From an uncultured Clostridia bacterium (GTDB lineage: Bacteria; Bacillota; Clostridia; Christensenellales; Borkfalkiaceae), in the NCBI GenBank assembly GCA_947589585.1, contig CANQCA010000014.1, positions 1 through 19,072 of the forward strand: DNA of 19,072 nucleotides. The letters run 5' to 3'. Made by a program: the position numbers and the translations under genes. Of the stretch, positions 1-6,653 are shown piece after piece. Numbering within the stretch: position 1 is the stretch's first letter; the number at the start of each line of letters is the position of its first letter. Under the pieces are notes generated by a model. It did no database searches. It was given only the letters and a program-made list of their open reading frames with translations, and was not told the DNA's origin.

Positions 1-576
1 GCCCTTTCGGAAGTCGCCGAAACGCTCAAAAAAGAGGGCGTGGAGAGCGAAATTTTATGGCTCGGCAAGAAGCCCGTCGCGGGCTGTATCGCCTGCGGTC
101 ACTGCAAGAAGGAGGGGCTTTGCGTCTTCGACGATCTCGTCAACGACGTCGCCCGCCGCATCGATACCTTCGACGCCCTCATCGTGGGCTCGCCCGTCTA
201 CTACGCGGGCCCGAGCGGACAGGTCACGGCGTTTTTAGACCGCCTCTTCTACACTTCGGGCAGGAAGATGGCGGGCAAACTCGGCGCCGCCGTCGTCAGT
301 TGCCGCAGAGGGGGCGCGAGCGCCGCATTCGACCGCCTCAACAAATACTTCATGATGAACTGCATGCCCGTTGTCTCCTCGCAGTATTGGAACCAGGTCC
401 ACGGCAACACGCCCGAGGAAGTGCAAAAGGACGCCGAGGGCTTGCAGACGATGCGCACCCTCGCCCGCAACACCGCCTGGCTTTTGAAATGTATCCAAGC
501 GGGCAGGCAGCAGGGCATCTCCCTTCCCGCTCCCGAACAGCCCCGCCTCCGCACGAATTTCATACGGGAAGAGTAA
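1..576 (+). CDS. Flavodoxin-family NAD(P)H-dependent oxidoreductase (5' truncated)
   Basis: The reading frame is open from the first base, so the true start and the N-terminal FMN phosphate-binding loop lie outside the window; 191 codons are visible. The protein resembles the FMN_red/iron-sulfur flavoprotein group. A Cys cluster (GCIACGHCKKEGLC) is followed by DALIVGSPVYYAGPSGQ and FLDRLF, which is the typical flavodoxin-fold segment contacting the flavin and shaping the dimer. Members transfer electrons from NAD(P)H through FMN to small acceptors. The Cys cluster suggests a metal or Fe-S site, but CxxCxxC-x5-C spacing also occurs in members without a proven cluster. A terminator follows 21 bases after the stop. 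The substrate cannot be inferred. Confidence 0.85.
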   Translation, partial: ALSEVAETLKKEGVESEILWLGKKPVAGCIACGHCKKEGLCVFDDLVNDVARRIDTFDALIVGSPVYYAGPSGQVTAFLDRLFYTSGRKMAGKLGAAVVSCRRGGASAAFDRLNKYFMMNCMPVVSSQYWNQVHGNTPEEVQKDAEGLQTMRTLARNTAWLLKCIQAGRQQGISLPAPEQPRLRTNFIREE

Positions 577-596
577 GAAGAACAAGAAAATTTATT

Positions 597-632
597 AAAG
601 AACGGAGAATGCACAATTCTCCGTTCTTTTCG
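597..632 (+). terminator. Intrinsic terminator after the flavodoxin-family gene
   Basis: A perfect 14-bp inverted repeat (597-610 with 616-629, five-base loop) ends in a short T run. It sits 20 bases after the stop codon and closes the upstream gene. Confidence 0.85.
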
Positions 633-703
633 TTAAAATGACATTTTTTCGTAAAAAATTATAACTATACTTATCATCTTTTATATAATTTATGCCATTT
701 TTA

Positions 704-732
704 TTGACAAACTTGCAATTTCATGCTACAAT
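704..732 (+). promoter_or_regulatory. Sigma-A type promoter of the AAA ATPase gene
   Basis: TTGACA at 704-709, a 17-base spacer and TACAAT at 727-732 preceded by TGC (extended -10). The following GAGGTGG at 739-745 is the ribosome binding site for the ATG at 750. The surrounding 580-749 stretch is AT-rich. Confidence 0.8.
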
Positions 733-749
733 TTCGTTGAGGTGGAAAC

Positions 750-2186
750 ATGGAAATTGCAAGATCCGAGAACATTTTGAATCTCTTGTTTTCCTATAAC
801 TCGTGGTGGCAATCGGGGCGCGTACAAGAGGAGTTTGTAAAGCCGATGAAGCGCTTCGCCTACTATGAGGCAATGAATACGTTTGAGCGTAGCGATATCA
901 GGCGCGCAGTCATCCTTTGCGGTGCAAGGCGGACGGGGAAGACGACCATCATGTATCAGGCGATCGGGGAATTGCTCGCGAGAAAAGTTCCTCCGAAAAA
1001 TATTCTGTTCCTCTCTTTCGATCATCCGCTTCTCAAGCTCTGCCCGATGGATAGGGTGATGGAGATCTACAGGAGCAATCTCACTTCGGAGGAAGAGATC
1101 TATTGCTTTTTCGATGAAGTGCAGTACGCTTCGGATTGGAACAGGTGGCTGAAAATTCTCTACGACAGCAATACGCGGATGCACATCATGGCGACGGGCT
1201 CCGCAAGTCCCGTTTTATATGATAAAATATCCGAAAGCGGGATGGGGCGTTGGACGACCATCCATGTTCCAACGCTCTCCTTCTTCGAATATTGCGAACT
1301 TTTGCAGATAGCCGTTCCCGAACTCCCCTCGGATATCAAGCCGACGCAAATGTATCTTCGTCCCCTGCAAGAGCAGACGGAGATCTTCAATAAACTTTCC
1401 GGACTGCAAGTGCCGTTCATCCGCTATTTGCAGGTGGGGGGATTCCCCGAACTCGCCCTGAGCCCGGACGATGTTTATGCCCAGCGGGTATTGCGGGAGG
1501 ATATCGTCGATAAGGCGTTGAAGCGGGATCTTCCGTCCATCTACGGCATCCGCAACATTTCCGATATTGAGAAGATCTTTTTATACCTTTGCTATACATC
1601 GTCGAATATCATCAATATTCAGACGCTTTCGAAGGAGCTTGACGGCGTGAGCAGGGCGACAGTGGAAAAATATATCGGCTATTTGGAGAGTGCAAATCTC
1701 ATCTATGTGAGTCCGCTCGTCAACGTCGGCACCAAGCAACTTTTGAAAGCGCAGGACAAAATTTACATTGCCGACGCCGCCATGCGTAATGCCGTCCTCA
1801 TGCGCGACGACATTACGAACGATCCCGAAGAGCTCGGAATCATTGCCGAAACCGCTGTCTATAAGCACATCAAGTCCTTCTATTACAACGAGGCGACGCA
1901 GATCGGCTACTATCGGGGCGGCAAAAGAGATGCCGAGATCGATATCGTCGTCAAATCGGATAAGGTCACCATCATGGTCGAAGTCAAATACCGCGATCAG
2001 GCGAAGATCTCGGAGAAGGACGCGATCGTCACCATGTCCGAGCAACGGCATCCCAATCTCGTCATCACCAAGCGTGCAAGCGACTTCGGTGAATGTGCCT
2101 TTGGCGATAAGAAGATCTACCGCATCCCCGCGCCCGCCTTCCTATATCTTCTCGGCTTCGTGGAGAGCCAAAGGAGCAAGAGATAA
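750..2186 (+). CDS. ATP-binding protein, AAA_14/DUF4143 family
   Basis: This 478-residue protein has an N-terminal P-loop ATPase and a C-terminal DUF4143-like region. Visible motifs are Walker A GARRTGKTT (58-66), Walker B FFDEVQ (120-125) and a sensor-like ATGSAS (148-153). Near residue 395-415, RDAEIDIVV followed by VEVKYR resembles the D-x(n)-ExK core of PD-(D/E)xK folds seen in many DUF4143 proteins. The length is normal for the family. These proteins are widespread in Bacteria and Archaea, often as isolated genes, and their function is not established. The ATG is supported by a ribosome binding site and a strong promoter. Codon use looks less GC-biased than the neighbouring metabolic genes, compatible with horizontal acquisition, but this was not computed. 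It ends opposite metQ with a shared terminator. Confidence 0.9.
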   Translation: MEIARSENILNLLFSYNSWWQSGRVQEEFVKPMKRFAYYEAMNTFERSDIRRAVILCGARRTGKTTIMYQAIGELLARKVPPKNILFLSFDHPLLKLCPMDRVMEIYRSNLTSEEEIYCFFDEVQYASDWNRWLKILYDSNTRMHIMATGSASPVLYDKISESGMGRWTTIHVPTLSFFEYCELLQIAVPELPSDIKPTQMYLRPLQEQTEIFNKLSGLQVPFIRYLQVGGFPELALSPDDVYAQRVLREDIVDKALKRDLPSIYGIRNISDIEKIFLYLCYTSSNIINIQTLSKELDGVSRATVEKYIGYLESANLIYVSPLVNVGTKQLLKAQDKIYIADAAMRNAVLMRDDITNDPEELGIIAETAVYKHIKSFYYNEATQIGYYRGGKRDAEIDIVVKSDKVTIMVEVKYRDQAKISEKDAIVTMSEQRHPNLVITKRASDFGECAFGDKKIYRIPAPAFLYLLGFVESQRSKR

Positions 2187-2196
2187 TTCAAACGCA

Positions 2197-2238
2197 AAAA
2201 AATCCGCCGCACGGGAGATTTCTCGTGCGGCGGATTTT
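2197..2238. terminator. Bidirectional terminator between the ATPase gene and metQ
   Basis: A stem pairs 2201-2216 with 2221-2236 around a four-base loop (one G-T pair). It is flanked by A tracts on the left and T tracts on the right, so it can stop both converging transcripts: the ATPase gene (plus) and metNIQ (minus). Confidence 0.88.
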
Positions 2239-2251
2239 ATCGTGAAGAATA

Positions 2252-3094
2252 TTATTCTACCGAAAAGACGGGCAGGACGGCGCCGCTGTAGGTGTTTTTA
2301 ATGAAGTCGGCGACCTTCTGCGTGCAGAGCGCCGCAAGGAGCGCCCGGATCTTGGGAAGCGTCTCGTTCCCCGTTTTCACGGCGATGATATTGGCGTAGA
2401 GCTGTGCCGCGTCGCCCGAGGCGTTTTCAAAGGCGAGCGCATCTTCGGAATTGAGTCCCGCTTGCAGGGCATAGTTGCCGTTGACGACGGCGATCGTCCC
2501 GGCTGTGGATTCCTTCAAAAGCTGAGGAACGGTCTGTGCTTCGGCCGTTTTCACGGTGTTTCCCTTACTGTCCGCGATGTCCTTGGTGGTGAGCGATTCG
2601 GTAAAAGATGTGCTCTTTAAGGTGATGTAGCCCTCGTCTTGAAGAAGGTAGAGCGCGCGGGCGAGGTTGGAGCCGTCGTTGGGAATGAGGATGGTCCTGC
2701 CCGTCTTCACCGCGGCATAGTCTTCCTTATCGACGTCCTTTCCGTAAATGCCGAAGGGCTCGTAGTGGATCTTGCCCGCAGAGGAAAGGTGGGTACCATG
2801 TTCGGCATTAAAGGTGTTGAGATAGGGCGTATGCTGAAAATAATTGGCGTCGATCTCGCTGTCTTCAAGCGCCGTGTTGGGGGTGATGTAGTCGTCGAAC
2901 ACTTTCACTTCGAGCTTATAGCCCTGTGCCTTGAGGTCGTCGCGGACTGCCTCGAGAATTTCCGCGTGGGGCGTTGCACTGGCGCCCACCGAGATGGTGT
3001 GTTCCGCATCGAAGCCTTCGCCGCAGGCGGCGAGCGAGAGGGCGGCAAGAAGCGCGGCAGCGATCGCAAGAACGGTTGCAAAAAGTTTTTTCAT
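2252..3094 (-). CDS. metQ: Methionine ABC transporter substrate-binding lipoprotein
   Basis: This is a 280-residue NlpA/MetQ-family lipoprotein that captures methionine outside the membrane and delivers it to MetI. The signal peptide ends in a lipobox LAAC (21-24) with Cys24 as the lipidated residue. Family hallmarks include HAEILEAV, LEVKVFDDYITPNTAL and the DANYFQHTPYL segment, which contributes to the ligand pocket in characterised MetQ proteins. It is full length. The start is the ATG preceded by AAAGGAGT. It is the last gene of the metN-metI-metQ operon, starting six bases after metI, so its ribosome binding site lies at the end of metI. Specificity for L- or D-methionine versus another small ligand is inferred from the operon, not shown by sequence alone. 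Confidence 0.95.
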   Translation of the reverse strand: MKKLFATVLAIAAALLAALSLAACGEGFDAEHTISVGASATPHAEILEAVRDDLKAQGYKLEVKVFDDYITPNTALEDSEIDANYFQHTPYLNTFNAEHGTHLSSAGKIHYEPFGIYGKDVDKEDYAAVKTGRTILIPNDGSNLARALYLLQDEGYITLKSTSFTESLTTKDIADSKGNTVKTAEAQTVPQLLKESTAGTIAVVNGNYALQAGLNSEDALAFENASGDAAQLYANIIAVKTGNETLPKIRALLAALCTQKVADFIKNTYSGAVLPVFSVE

Positions 3095-3100
3095 GATATA

Positions 3101-3823
3101 TTACTCCTTTTCATTGATTTTTCTTGTTTTATGGCGGCGGCAGATGCGCCTGTCGAGGCGCTTCGCAAGATACATGCCGCCTTCCTGAATGACTTGCACG
3201 AGGATGACGATGAGGGCAACACACAGCCAGATGACGTCCTGCGCATTAGAAGTGCGTGCCTGTGTTACGGCGATCGCGCCCAGTCCTCCGCCCGCGATGG
3301 TGCCCGCCATGGCGGAATATCCGATGATGGTAACGGTGGAGATGACGGCTCCCACGATGAGCGAAGGCTTTGCCTCGGGAATGAGGACCTTGCAGATGAT
3401 GCCGAGCGTCCCCGTTCCCATCGCCCTTGCCGCCTCGATAACGCCCTTGTCCACCTCCTTCACGGAGCTCTCCACCATGCGCGCCACATACGGCGTCGCC
3501 GCGACGATGAGCATGAAGATCATCGCCTCGTCCCCGATGCTCGTTCCCACGATCGCCCGCGCCGCCGGGATGAGGGCGACCATGAGGATGATGAAGGGGA
3601 TGCTGCGGAGAATGTTCACCAAAAATCCCACGATCTTGTTCAGCCACACGATGGGGCGGATGCCGCCCTTATCCGTCACACAGAGCAGGATCCCGAGGGG
3701 GAGCCCGAGAAGGTATGCAAATGCCGCCGAGACGACGGTGTGGTAGAGGGTGATGCCCAACCCCTCCAAGAAGCCCGACGCCCCGAGCTGGGAAAAGAGC
3801 TTGCTCAAAAGCAATGTATCCAT
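3101..3823 (-). CDS. metI: Methionine ABC transporter permease
   Basis: A 240-residue integral membrane subunit with about five hydrophobic helices. The EAA coupling loop is visible as EAARAMGTG (130-138), followed by IPEAKPSLIVG, as in MetI-type permeases that contact the ATPase. IIGYSAMAGTIAGGGLG (166-182) is a family signature near the gate. The C-terminus is a short basic cytoplasmic tail. The ATG directly abuts the metN stop codon and its AAGGAGGAG ribosome binding site lies inside the end of metN, which indicates translational coupling. It functions as the transmembrane channel of the MetNIQ importer. Confidence 0.94.
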   Translation of the reverse strand: MDTLLLSKLFSQLGASGFLEGLGITLYHTVVSAAFAYLLGLPLGILLCVTDKGGIRPIVWLNKIVGFLVNILRSIPFIILMVALIPAARAIVGTSIGDEAMIFMLIVAATPYVARMVESSVKEVDKGVIEAARAMGTGTLGIICKVLIPEAKPSLIVGAVISTVTIIGYSAMAGTIAGGGLGAIAVTQARTSNAQDVIWLCVALIVILVQVIQEGGMYLAKRLDRRICRRHKTRKINEKE

Positions 3824-4810
3824 TCAGATCTCCTCCTTGAAGATGACGTTTTTTTGGGTGAGAAACCGTTTGACGGTCTCCTCCTTCTCCCCCGCGGGAA
3901 GGGAGATGACCATGTGCCCGTATGTCTTCCCATCCATGCTCTTGGTATCGGCGTAGAGGATGTTGACGGCGACGCCGCACTCCATCGCGAGCGCGGAGAT
4001 GATAGGCATGTCTGCCTCCTCCCCGTTAAAGACGAGGCGGAGCTTCTTCCCGCCCGTGCTCTGCAGTGAGCGGATGAGGTTGGGGATGATGAGCTCCTTT
4101 GCGATCCCGGAGCGGGGGAACGCGAATACTTCCTCCACCTTGCCCTGCTCGGCGATGCGGCTTTTGTCGATGACGGCGACATCCGTGCAGATGCTCTCGA
4201 CCACCCGCATCTCATGGGTGATGACGACGATGGTGACGTGCAGCTCTTCGTTGATCTTTTTGAGAAGTTGGAGGATGGACGTCGTCGTGTTGGGGTCGAG
4301 CGCACTCGTCGCCTCGTCGCAGAGGAGATATTTGGGGTTTAAGGCGAGTGCGCGGGCAATGGCGACGCGCTGCTTCTGCCCGCCCGAGAGCTCCGAGGGG
4401 TACGCCTTCGCCTTATCGGAGAGCCCCACGAGCTCCAAAAGTTCTGCAATGCGCGCCTTCGCCTCTTCACGGGGCACGCGGGCGATCTCGAGGGGATAGC
4501 GCACGTTCGCTTCGACGGTGCGCTGTTCGAAGAGGTTGAAGCTCTGGAAGATCATGCCGATGCCCCTTCTGATCTCGAGGAGGCGTTTCTTTTTGACCTT
4601 GGTGAGGTCTTCCCCGTCGATGAGGACCCGCCCGGAAGTGGGGCGCTCCAGAAGGTTGATGCAGCGCACGAGCGTGCTCTTGCCCGCACCCGAGAGCCCG
4701 ATGATGCCGAAGACGGCGCCGTCGGGAATGGTGAGAGAGATATCCTCGAGTGCGACCACTTCGCCGTCCGCGGAGGGGTAGATCTTTGCAATGTGGGAAA
4801 GTTCGATCAT
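3824..4810 (-). CDS. metN: Methionine ABC transporter ATP-binding protein with NIL domain
   Basis: A 328-residue ABC ATPase that powers methionine uptake. Motifs are Walker A GLSGAGKST (38-46), Q-loop in MIFQSFNLF (about 86-94), signature LSGGQ (141-145), Walker B YLLCDEATSALD (161-172) and switch His199. Residues about 255-325 match the C-terminal NIL (ACT-like) domain, which in characterised MetN proteins binds methionine and inhibits transport when the cell is replete. The start is placed at the ATG at 4808-4810 because it follows AAGGAGA and begins with the conserved MIELSHIAKIY. The frame stays open further upstream, but that would add a non-homologous stretch spanning the leader terminator. 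It is the first gene of the operon. Confidence 0.95.
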   Translation of the reverse strand: MIELSHIAKIYPSADGEVVALEDISLTIPDGAVFGIIGLSGAGKSTLVRCINLLERPTSGRVLIDGEDLTKVKKKRLLEIRRGIGMIFQSFNLFEQRTVEANVRYPLEIARVPREEAKARIAELLELVGLSDKAKAYPSELSGGQKQRVAIARALALNPKYLLCDEATSALDPNTTTSILQLLKKINEELHVTIVVITHEMRVVESICTDVAVIDKSRIAEQGKVEEVFAFPRSGIAKELIIPNLIRSLQSTGGKKLRLVFNGEEADMPIISALAMECGVAVNILYADTKSMDGKTYGHMVISLPAGEKEETVKRFLTQKNVIFKEEI

Positions 4811-4826
4811 GGCAGTCTCCTTGCAT

Positions 4827-4859
4827 AAAAAAATCCCCGGGAAACAAAATTCCCGGGGA
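4827..4859 (-). terminator. Leader terminator (attenuator) just before metN
   Basis: On the minus strand, 4859-4850 pairs perfectly with 4843-4834 (ten base pairs, eight of them G-C, six-base loop) and is followed by seven T (4833-4827). This is a complete intrinsic terminator located 17 bases before the metN start and 31 bases after the leader-peptide stop. It lies inside the operon's own transcript, so it must be read through for metNIQ expression. A TCCCGGG at 4932-4926, inside the leader ORF, can pair with the left arm (4857-4851) as a possible antiterminator. Confidence 0.85.
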
Positions 4860-4890
4860 GAAATCGACGCGATATGAGCTGATAGGGGAG

Positions 4891-4977
4891 TTATTTTTCC
4901 ACGGCGATCAGCCCGCGCATTTCTGCCCGGGATATGCTCATTCGCATCATTCGATTGTCGAGATGCAAACTCTGCAT
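4891..4977 (-). CDS. Met-rich leader peptide of the metNIQ operon
   Basis: A 28-codon ORF with an ideal ribosome binding site (AAGGAG at 4991-4986, eight bases before the ATG). It lies about 20 bases after the predicted transcription start and ends 31 bases before the leader terminator. Besides the start it has Met at codons 10, 11, 13 and 20, including NRMMRMS, which is a marked enrichment for a short peptide. There is no signal peptide or known domain. Inference: the ribosome senses charged initiator-independent tRNA-Met by stalling on these codons, and leader folding then decides termination. A possible hairpin pairs 4914-4907 (codons 22-24) with 4883-4876 and loops around the stop codon. 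No SAM-I (S-box) or T-box consensus was recognised in this leader. Confidence 0.7.
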   Translation of the reverse strand: MQSLHLDNRMMRMSISRAEMRGLIAVEK

Positions 4978-5003
4978 GCCGCAAACTCCTTGGATTTTTC
5001 TTG

Positions 5004-5033
5004 ATTTTATCATGCCGCTTTCGCCCTTGTCAA
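5004..5033 (-). promoter_or_regulatory. Sigma-A type promoter of the metNIQ operon
   Basis: On the minus strand, TTGACA (5033-5028), an 18-base spacer and TAAAAT (5009-5004) preceded by TGA as an extended -10. Transcription would start near 4997 and give a leader of about 190 bases before metN. Confidence 0.8.
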
Positions 5034-5142
5034 GCAAATTTTTGTAAGTTTTGAAAAAATTTTCCACTGGGTTCTGCGTCATTCTGCCCCTGCGGATGAC
5101 CGGTCGAGCGTCATCCTGAGCCGACGCAATTTTACGAAGTCC

Positions 5143-5187
5143 GAAAAAAGCCTTCCCCATTCGGGGGGAAGGTGTCGCCTTCGGCGA
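5143..5187 (-). terminator. Repeat-borne terminator of the downstream-facing minus gene
   Basis: On the minus strand, CCTTCCCC (5172-5165) pairs with GGGGAAGG (5158-5151), followed by a C and six T. A second hairpin (5174-5186, GTCGCC/GGCGAC type) lies just before it. The pair forms one copy of the intergenic repeat family seen again near 9180, 12170, 13840 and 16720. It lies about 35 bases after the stop of the 5206-5802 gene and insulates it from metNIQ. The remaining 5040-5140 stretch holds degenerate GTCATCCTGAGC-type repeat pieces. Confidence 0.75.
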
Positions 5188-5205
5188 CGGATGAGGGGTG
5201 CCAAC

Positions 5206-5802
5206 TTACGCCCTTTCTGCGCCCTCTCCCTCGGACATGGGTGGCACAAATTCGATCTTTTGGTTCAAATTCTGCTCGTTGTTCCTGTATTCCCGCCTCA
5301 GGTGCGGACGCTCCAAAAGCAGCGCATCGACGGCTTCCCACAGGGAAAAAGACCCGACGACGGACAAAATCTCCGTGAAGAGCGCGTTCCTTCCCGTGAG
5401 TGCGAGGAAGAGGTAGACGGCGAGCACGCCCGCCCCGAACAGGGCGAGAAGGATCATCTTTCTGAGGTTCGCCATGAGGTCCCATGAGATATCGAAGGAC
5501 TTCATCGTGTAGTGGCGGTGCATCATCTTTATGATCTCGCCCTGCTCCTTTTCGGGGATGTCGCCGTGCATGCGGATGCGAAGGGGGATCTCGGCGGGAA
5601 TGACGTTCGCCTGCGCCTCGATGTAGTCATAGATATCGCCGGAAAGGTCCTTGTCGCCCTTCAGAGAGAGGGGGTTATAGAGGGTCTCCGCATCGAGGTT
5701 GATATCGATCACGGCGTTGCCCTTTTCGTCGCGGATGCGCTCTAAGTATTCGAGAAGTTCCAGCTTTCTCTGCTTCCTCTGTTGCCTGTTTAATAGCTGC
5801 AT
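5206..5802 (-). CDS. Hypothetical two-TM membrane protein
   Basis: A protein of 198 residues from the ATG at 5800-5802, chosen because GGGAGG precedes it and because the upstream extension of the frame crosses the promoter. The N-terminus is basic and helical (QLLNRQQRKQRKLELLEYLERI). The middle contains LDAETLYNPLSLKGDKDLSGDIYDYIEAQANVIPAEIPLRIRMHG, resembling an alpha/beta domain of unknown kind. There are two hydrophobic segments at about residues 113-135 and 140-158. The C-terminus is charged (LLLERPHLRREYRNNEQNLNQK) and probably cytoplasmic. I do not recognise a named family with confidence. It is monocistronic, divergent from the small lipoprotein gene at 5997, and ends in a repeat-type terminator. 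Confidence 0.75.
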   Translation of the reverse strand: MQLLNRQQRKQRKLELLEYLERIRDEKGNAVIDINLDAETLYNPLSLKGDKDLSGDIYDYIEAQANVIPAEIPLRIRMHGDIPEKEQGEIIKMMHRHYTMKSFDISWDLMANLRKMILLALFGAGVLAVYLFLALTGRNALFTEILSVVGSFSLWEAVDALLLERPHLRREYRNNEQNLNQKIEFVPPMSEGEGAERA

Positions 5803-5867
5803 ATCCCTGCCTCCCGGGTTTCTTTCCTTGATAGTCTTATGAACCCTCTTTGCGCCTTCGCGGAAAT

Positions 5868-5896
5868 TATACCACGCCTTCTCCCAAATTGCAAGA
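5868..5896 (-). promoter_or_regulatory. Extended -10 promoter of the two-TM protein gene
   Basis: On the minus strand, TATAAT (5873-5868) is preceded by TGG (extended -10). The -35 is weak: TCTTGC at 5896-5891 with 17-base spacing. The leader to the ATG is about 60 bases. Confidence 0.65.
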
Positions 5897-5941
5897 TGCG
5901 GGGAAAGGTTTGAGGAAGTGCCAATAAAAAACAGGGGCGGC

Positions 5942-5970
5942 TTGACTTCTTGATATTGATATGGTAAAAT
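5942..5970 (+). promoter_or_regulatory. Promoter of the small lipoprotein gene
   Basis: TTGACT (5942-5947), 17-base spacer, TAAAAT (5965-5970) with TGG in front. GAGGAGA at 5982-5988 is the ribosome binding site for the ATG at 5997. Confidence 0.78.
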
Positions 5971-5996
5971 CAATTAAATCTGAGGAGAGATAAAAT

Positions 5997-6482
5997 ATGA
6001 AAAAAATAGTTTTCGCATTGATGATCGCAATCTTCTGCGCGTTTATATTTGGCGCGTGCGACAAAGAGGAGAACAACTCAATGGATAATAATACAGACAA
6101 TGGTGTACAAGGAAATTTGGTGATCGAATCCTTTGACGGCGAGTGGATCGGGTACGAGGAAGGAGAGGACGAATATAATCACGATATGGAATATTCCGCA
6201 ACCGTACGCGATGGAACCATCCTAATTTTTGATAGGAATGAGCTATCGCCTAGTGGAAATCTGTGGTGGTACGGGACTTGCACGAACCCATCATCTCCGG
6301 TTGAGAAGTTTGAGTTTGTTTCGGATGGATTGGATTGGATTCACGATGGATGGAGGTTGCCTATGACTGGAGGCTCCAAAGCATTTATATATGAAAAATC
6401 AAGAATGTCAACTCTTCTTTATCACGACGATGCAAAAAACAGGGATTTCTTCGTTATATTTGAAAAAGTAGAAAATCGTTGA
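5997..6482 (+). CDS. Small putative lipoprotein of unknown function
   Basis: A 161-residue protein with a classical lipoprotein signal: basic MKK, hydrophobic stretch, then FGAC with Cys21 as the predicted lipidated residue. An acidic Asn-rich linker (DKEENNSMDNNTDNG) follows. The mature part is rich in aromatic residues (WIGYEEGEDEY, NLWWYGTC, DGLDWIHDGWRL) and looks like a small beta-rich domain; no family was recognised. Transcription and translation signals are strong. Base composition appears lower in GC than the flanking genes, which may mark recent acquisition. The last codons fall inside an inverted repeat. Confidence 0.8.
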   Translation: MKKIVFALMIAIFCAFIFGACDKEENNSMDNNTDNGVQGNLVIESFDGEWIGYEEGEDEYNHDMEYSATVRDGTILIFDRNELSPSGNLWWYGTCTNPSSPVEKFEFVSDGLDWIHDGWRLPMTGGSKAFIYEKSRMSTLLYHDDAKNRDFFVIFEKVENR

Positions 6483-6493
6483 CGATTTTCTAC
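6468..6493. terminator. Inverted repeat spanning the lipoprotein stop codon
   Basis: An eleven-base perfect stem (6468-6478 with 6483-6493) has the loop TTGA, which includes the TGA stop. On the plus strand no T run follows. On the minus strand the stem is followed by TTTTTC, so by sequence it is a better terminator for antisense transcripts. Confidence 0.45.
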
Positions 6494-6628
6494 GAAAAGA
6501 CTTGGTAATACGTCGTACCGGGCCGCACAAGCAGCAGTTCCTTCCCACAGGCGCGACGTAATTTTGACCCGCCGTTCAATTTATTTTCATATCACACAGT
6601 TTTCGCATAGTTGTCATAATTCCATAGT

Positions 6629-6634
6629 ATAATA
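6629..6634 (+). promoter_or_regulatory. Likely -10 element for the acyltransferase gene
   Basis: A perfect TATAAT stands 19 bases before the ATG at 6654. No convincing -35 stands 16-18 bases upstream; TTGTCA at 6612 is too close. The rest of 6494-6628 shows nothing recognisable. Confidence 0.45.
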
Positions 6635-6653
6635 TGTCAAGAAAATAAACATT

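Noticed and set aside
2639..4069. 476-residue plus-strand ORF across metQ, metI and metN
   Set aside because: It is a shadow of three clear methionine transporter genes on the other strand, with Arg/His/Asp-rich low-complexity sequence and no start signals.
4811..4984. N-terminal extension of MetN by 58 residues
   Set aside because: The extension would translate the leader terminator, has no similarity to MetN, and a good ribosome binding site precedes the internal ATG at 4810.
4811..5004. SAM riboswitch or T-box controlling metNIQ
   Set aside because: I looked for the S-box core and the T-box AGGGTGG-type antiterminator motif in the leader and did not see either. The leader is short and mostly occupied by a translated ORF. 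A covariance search would settle this.
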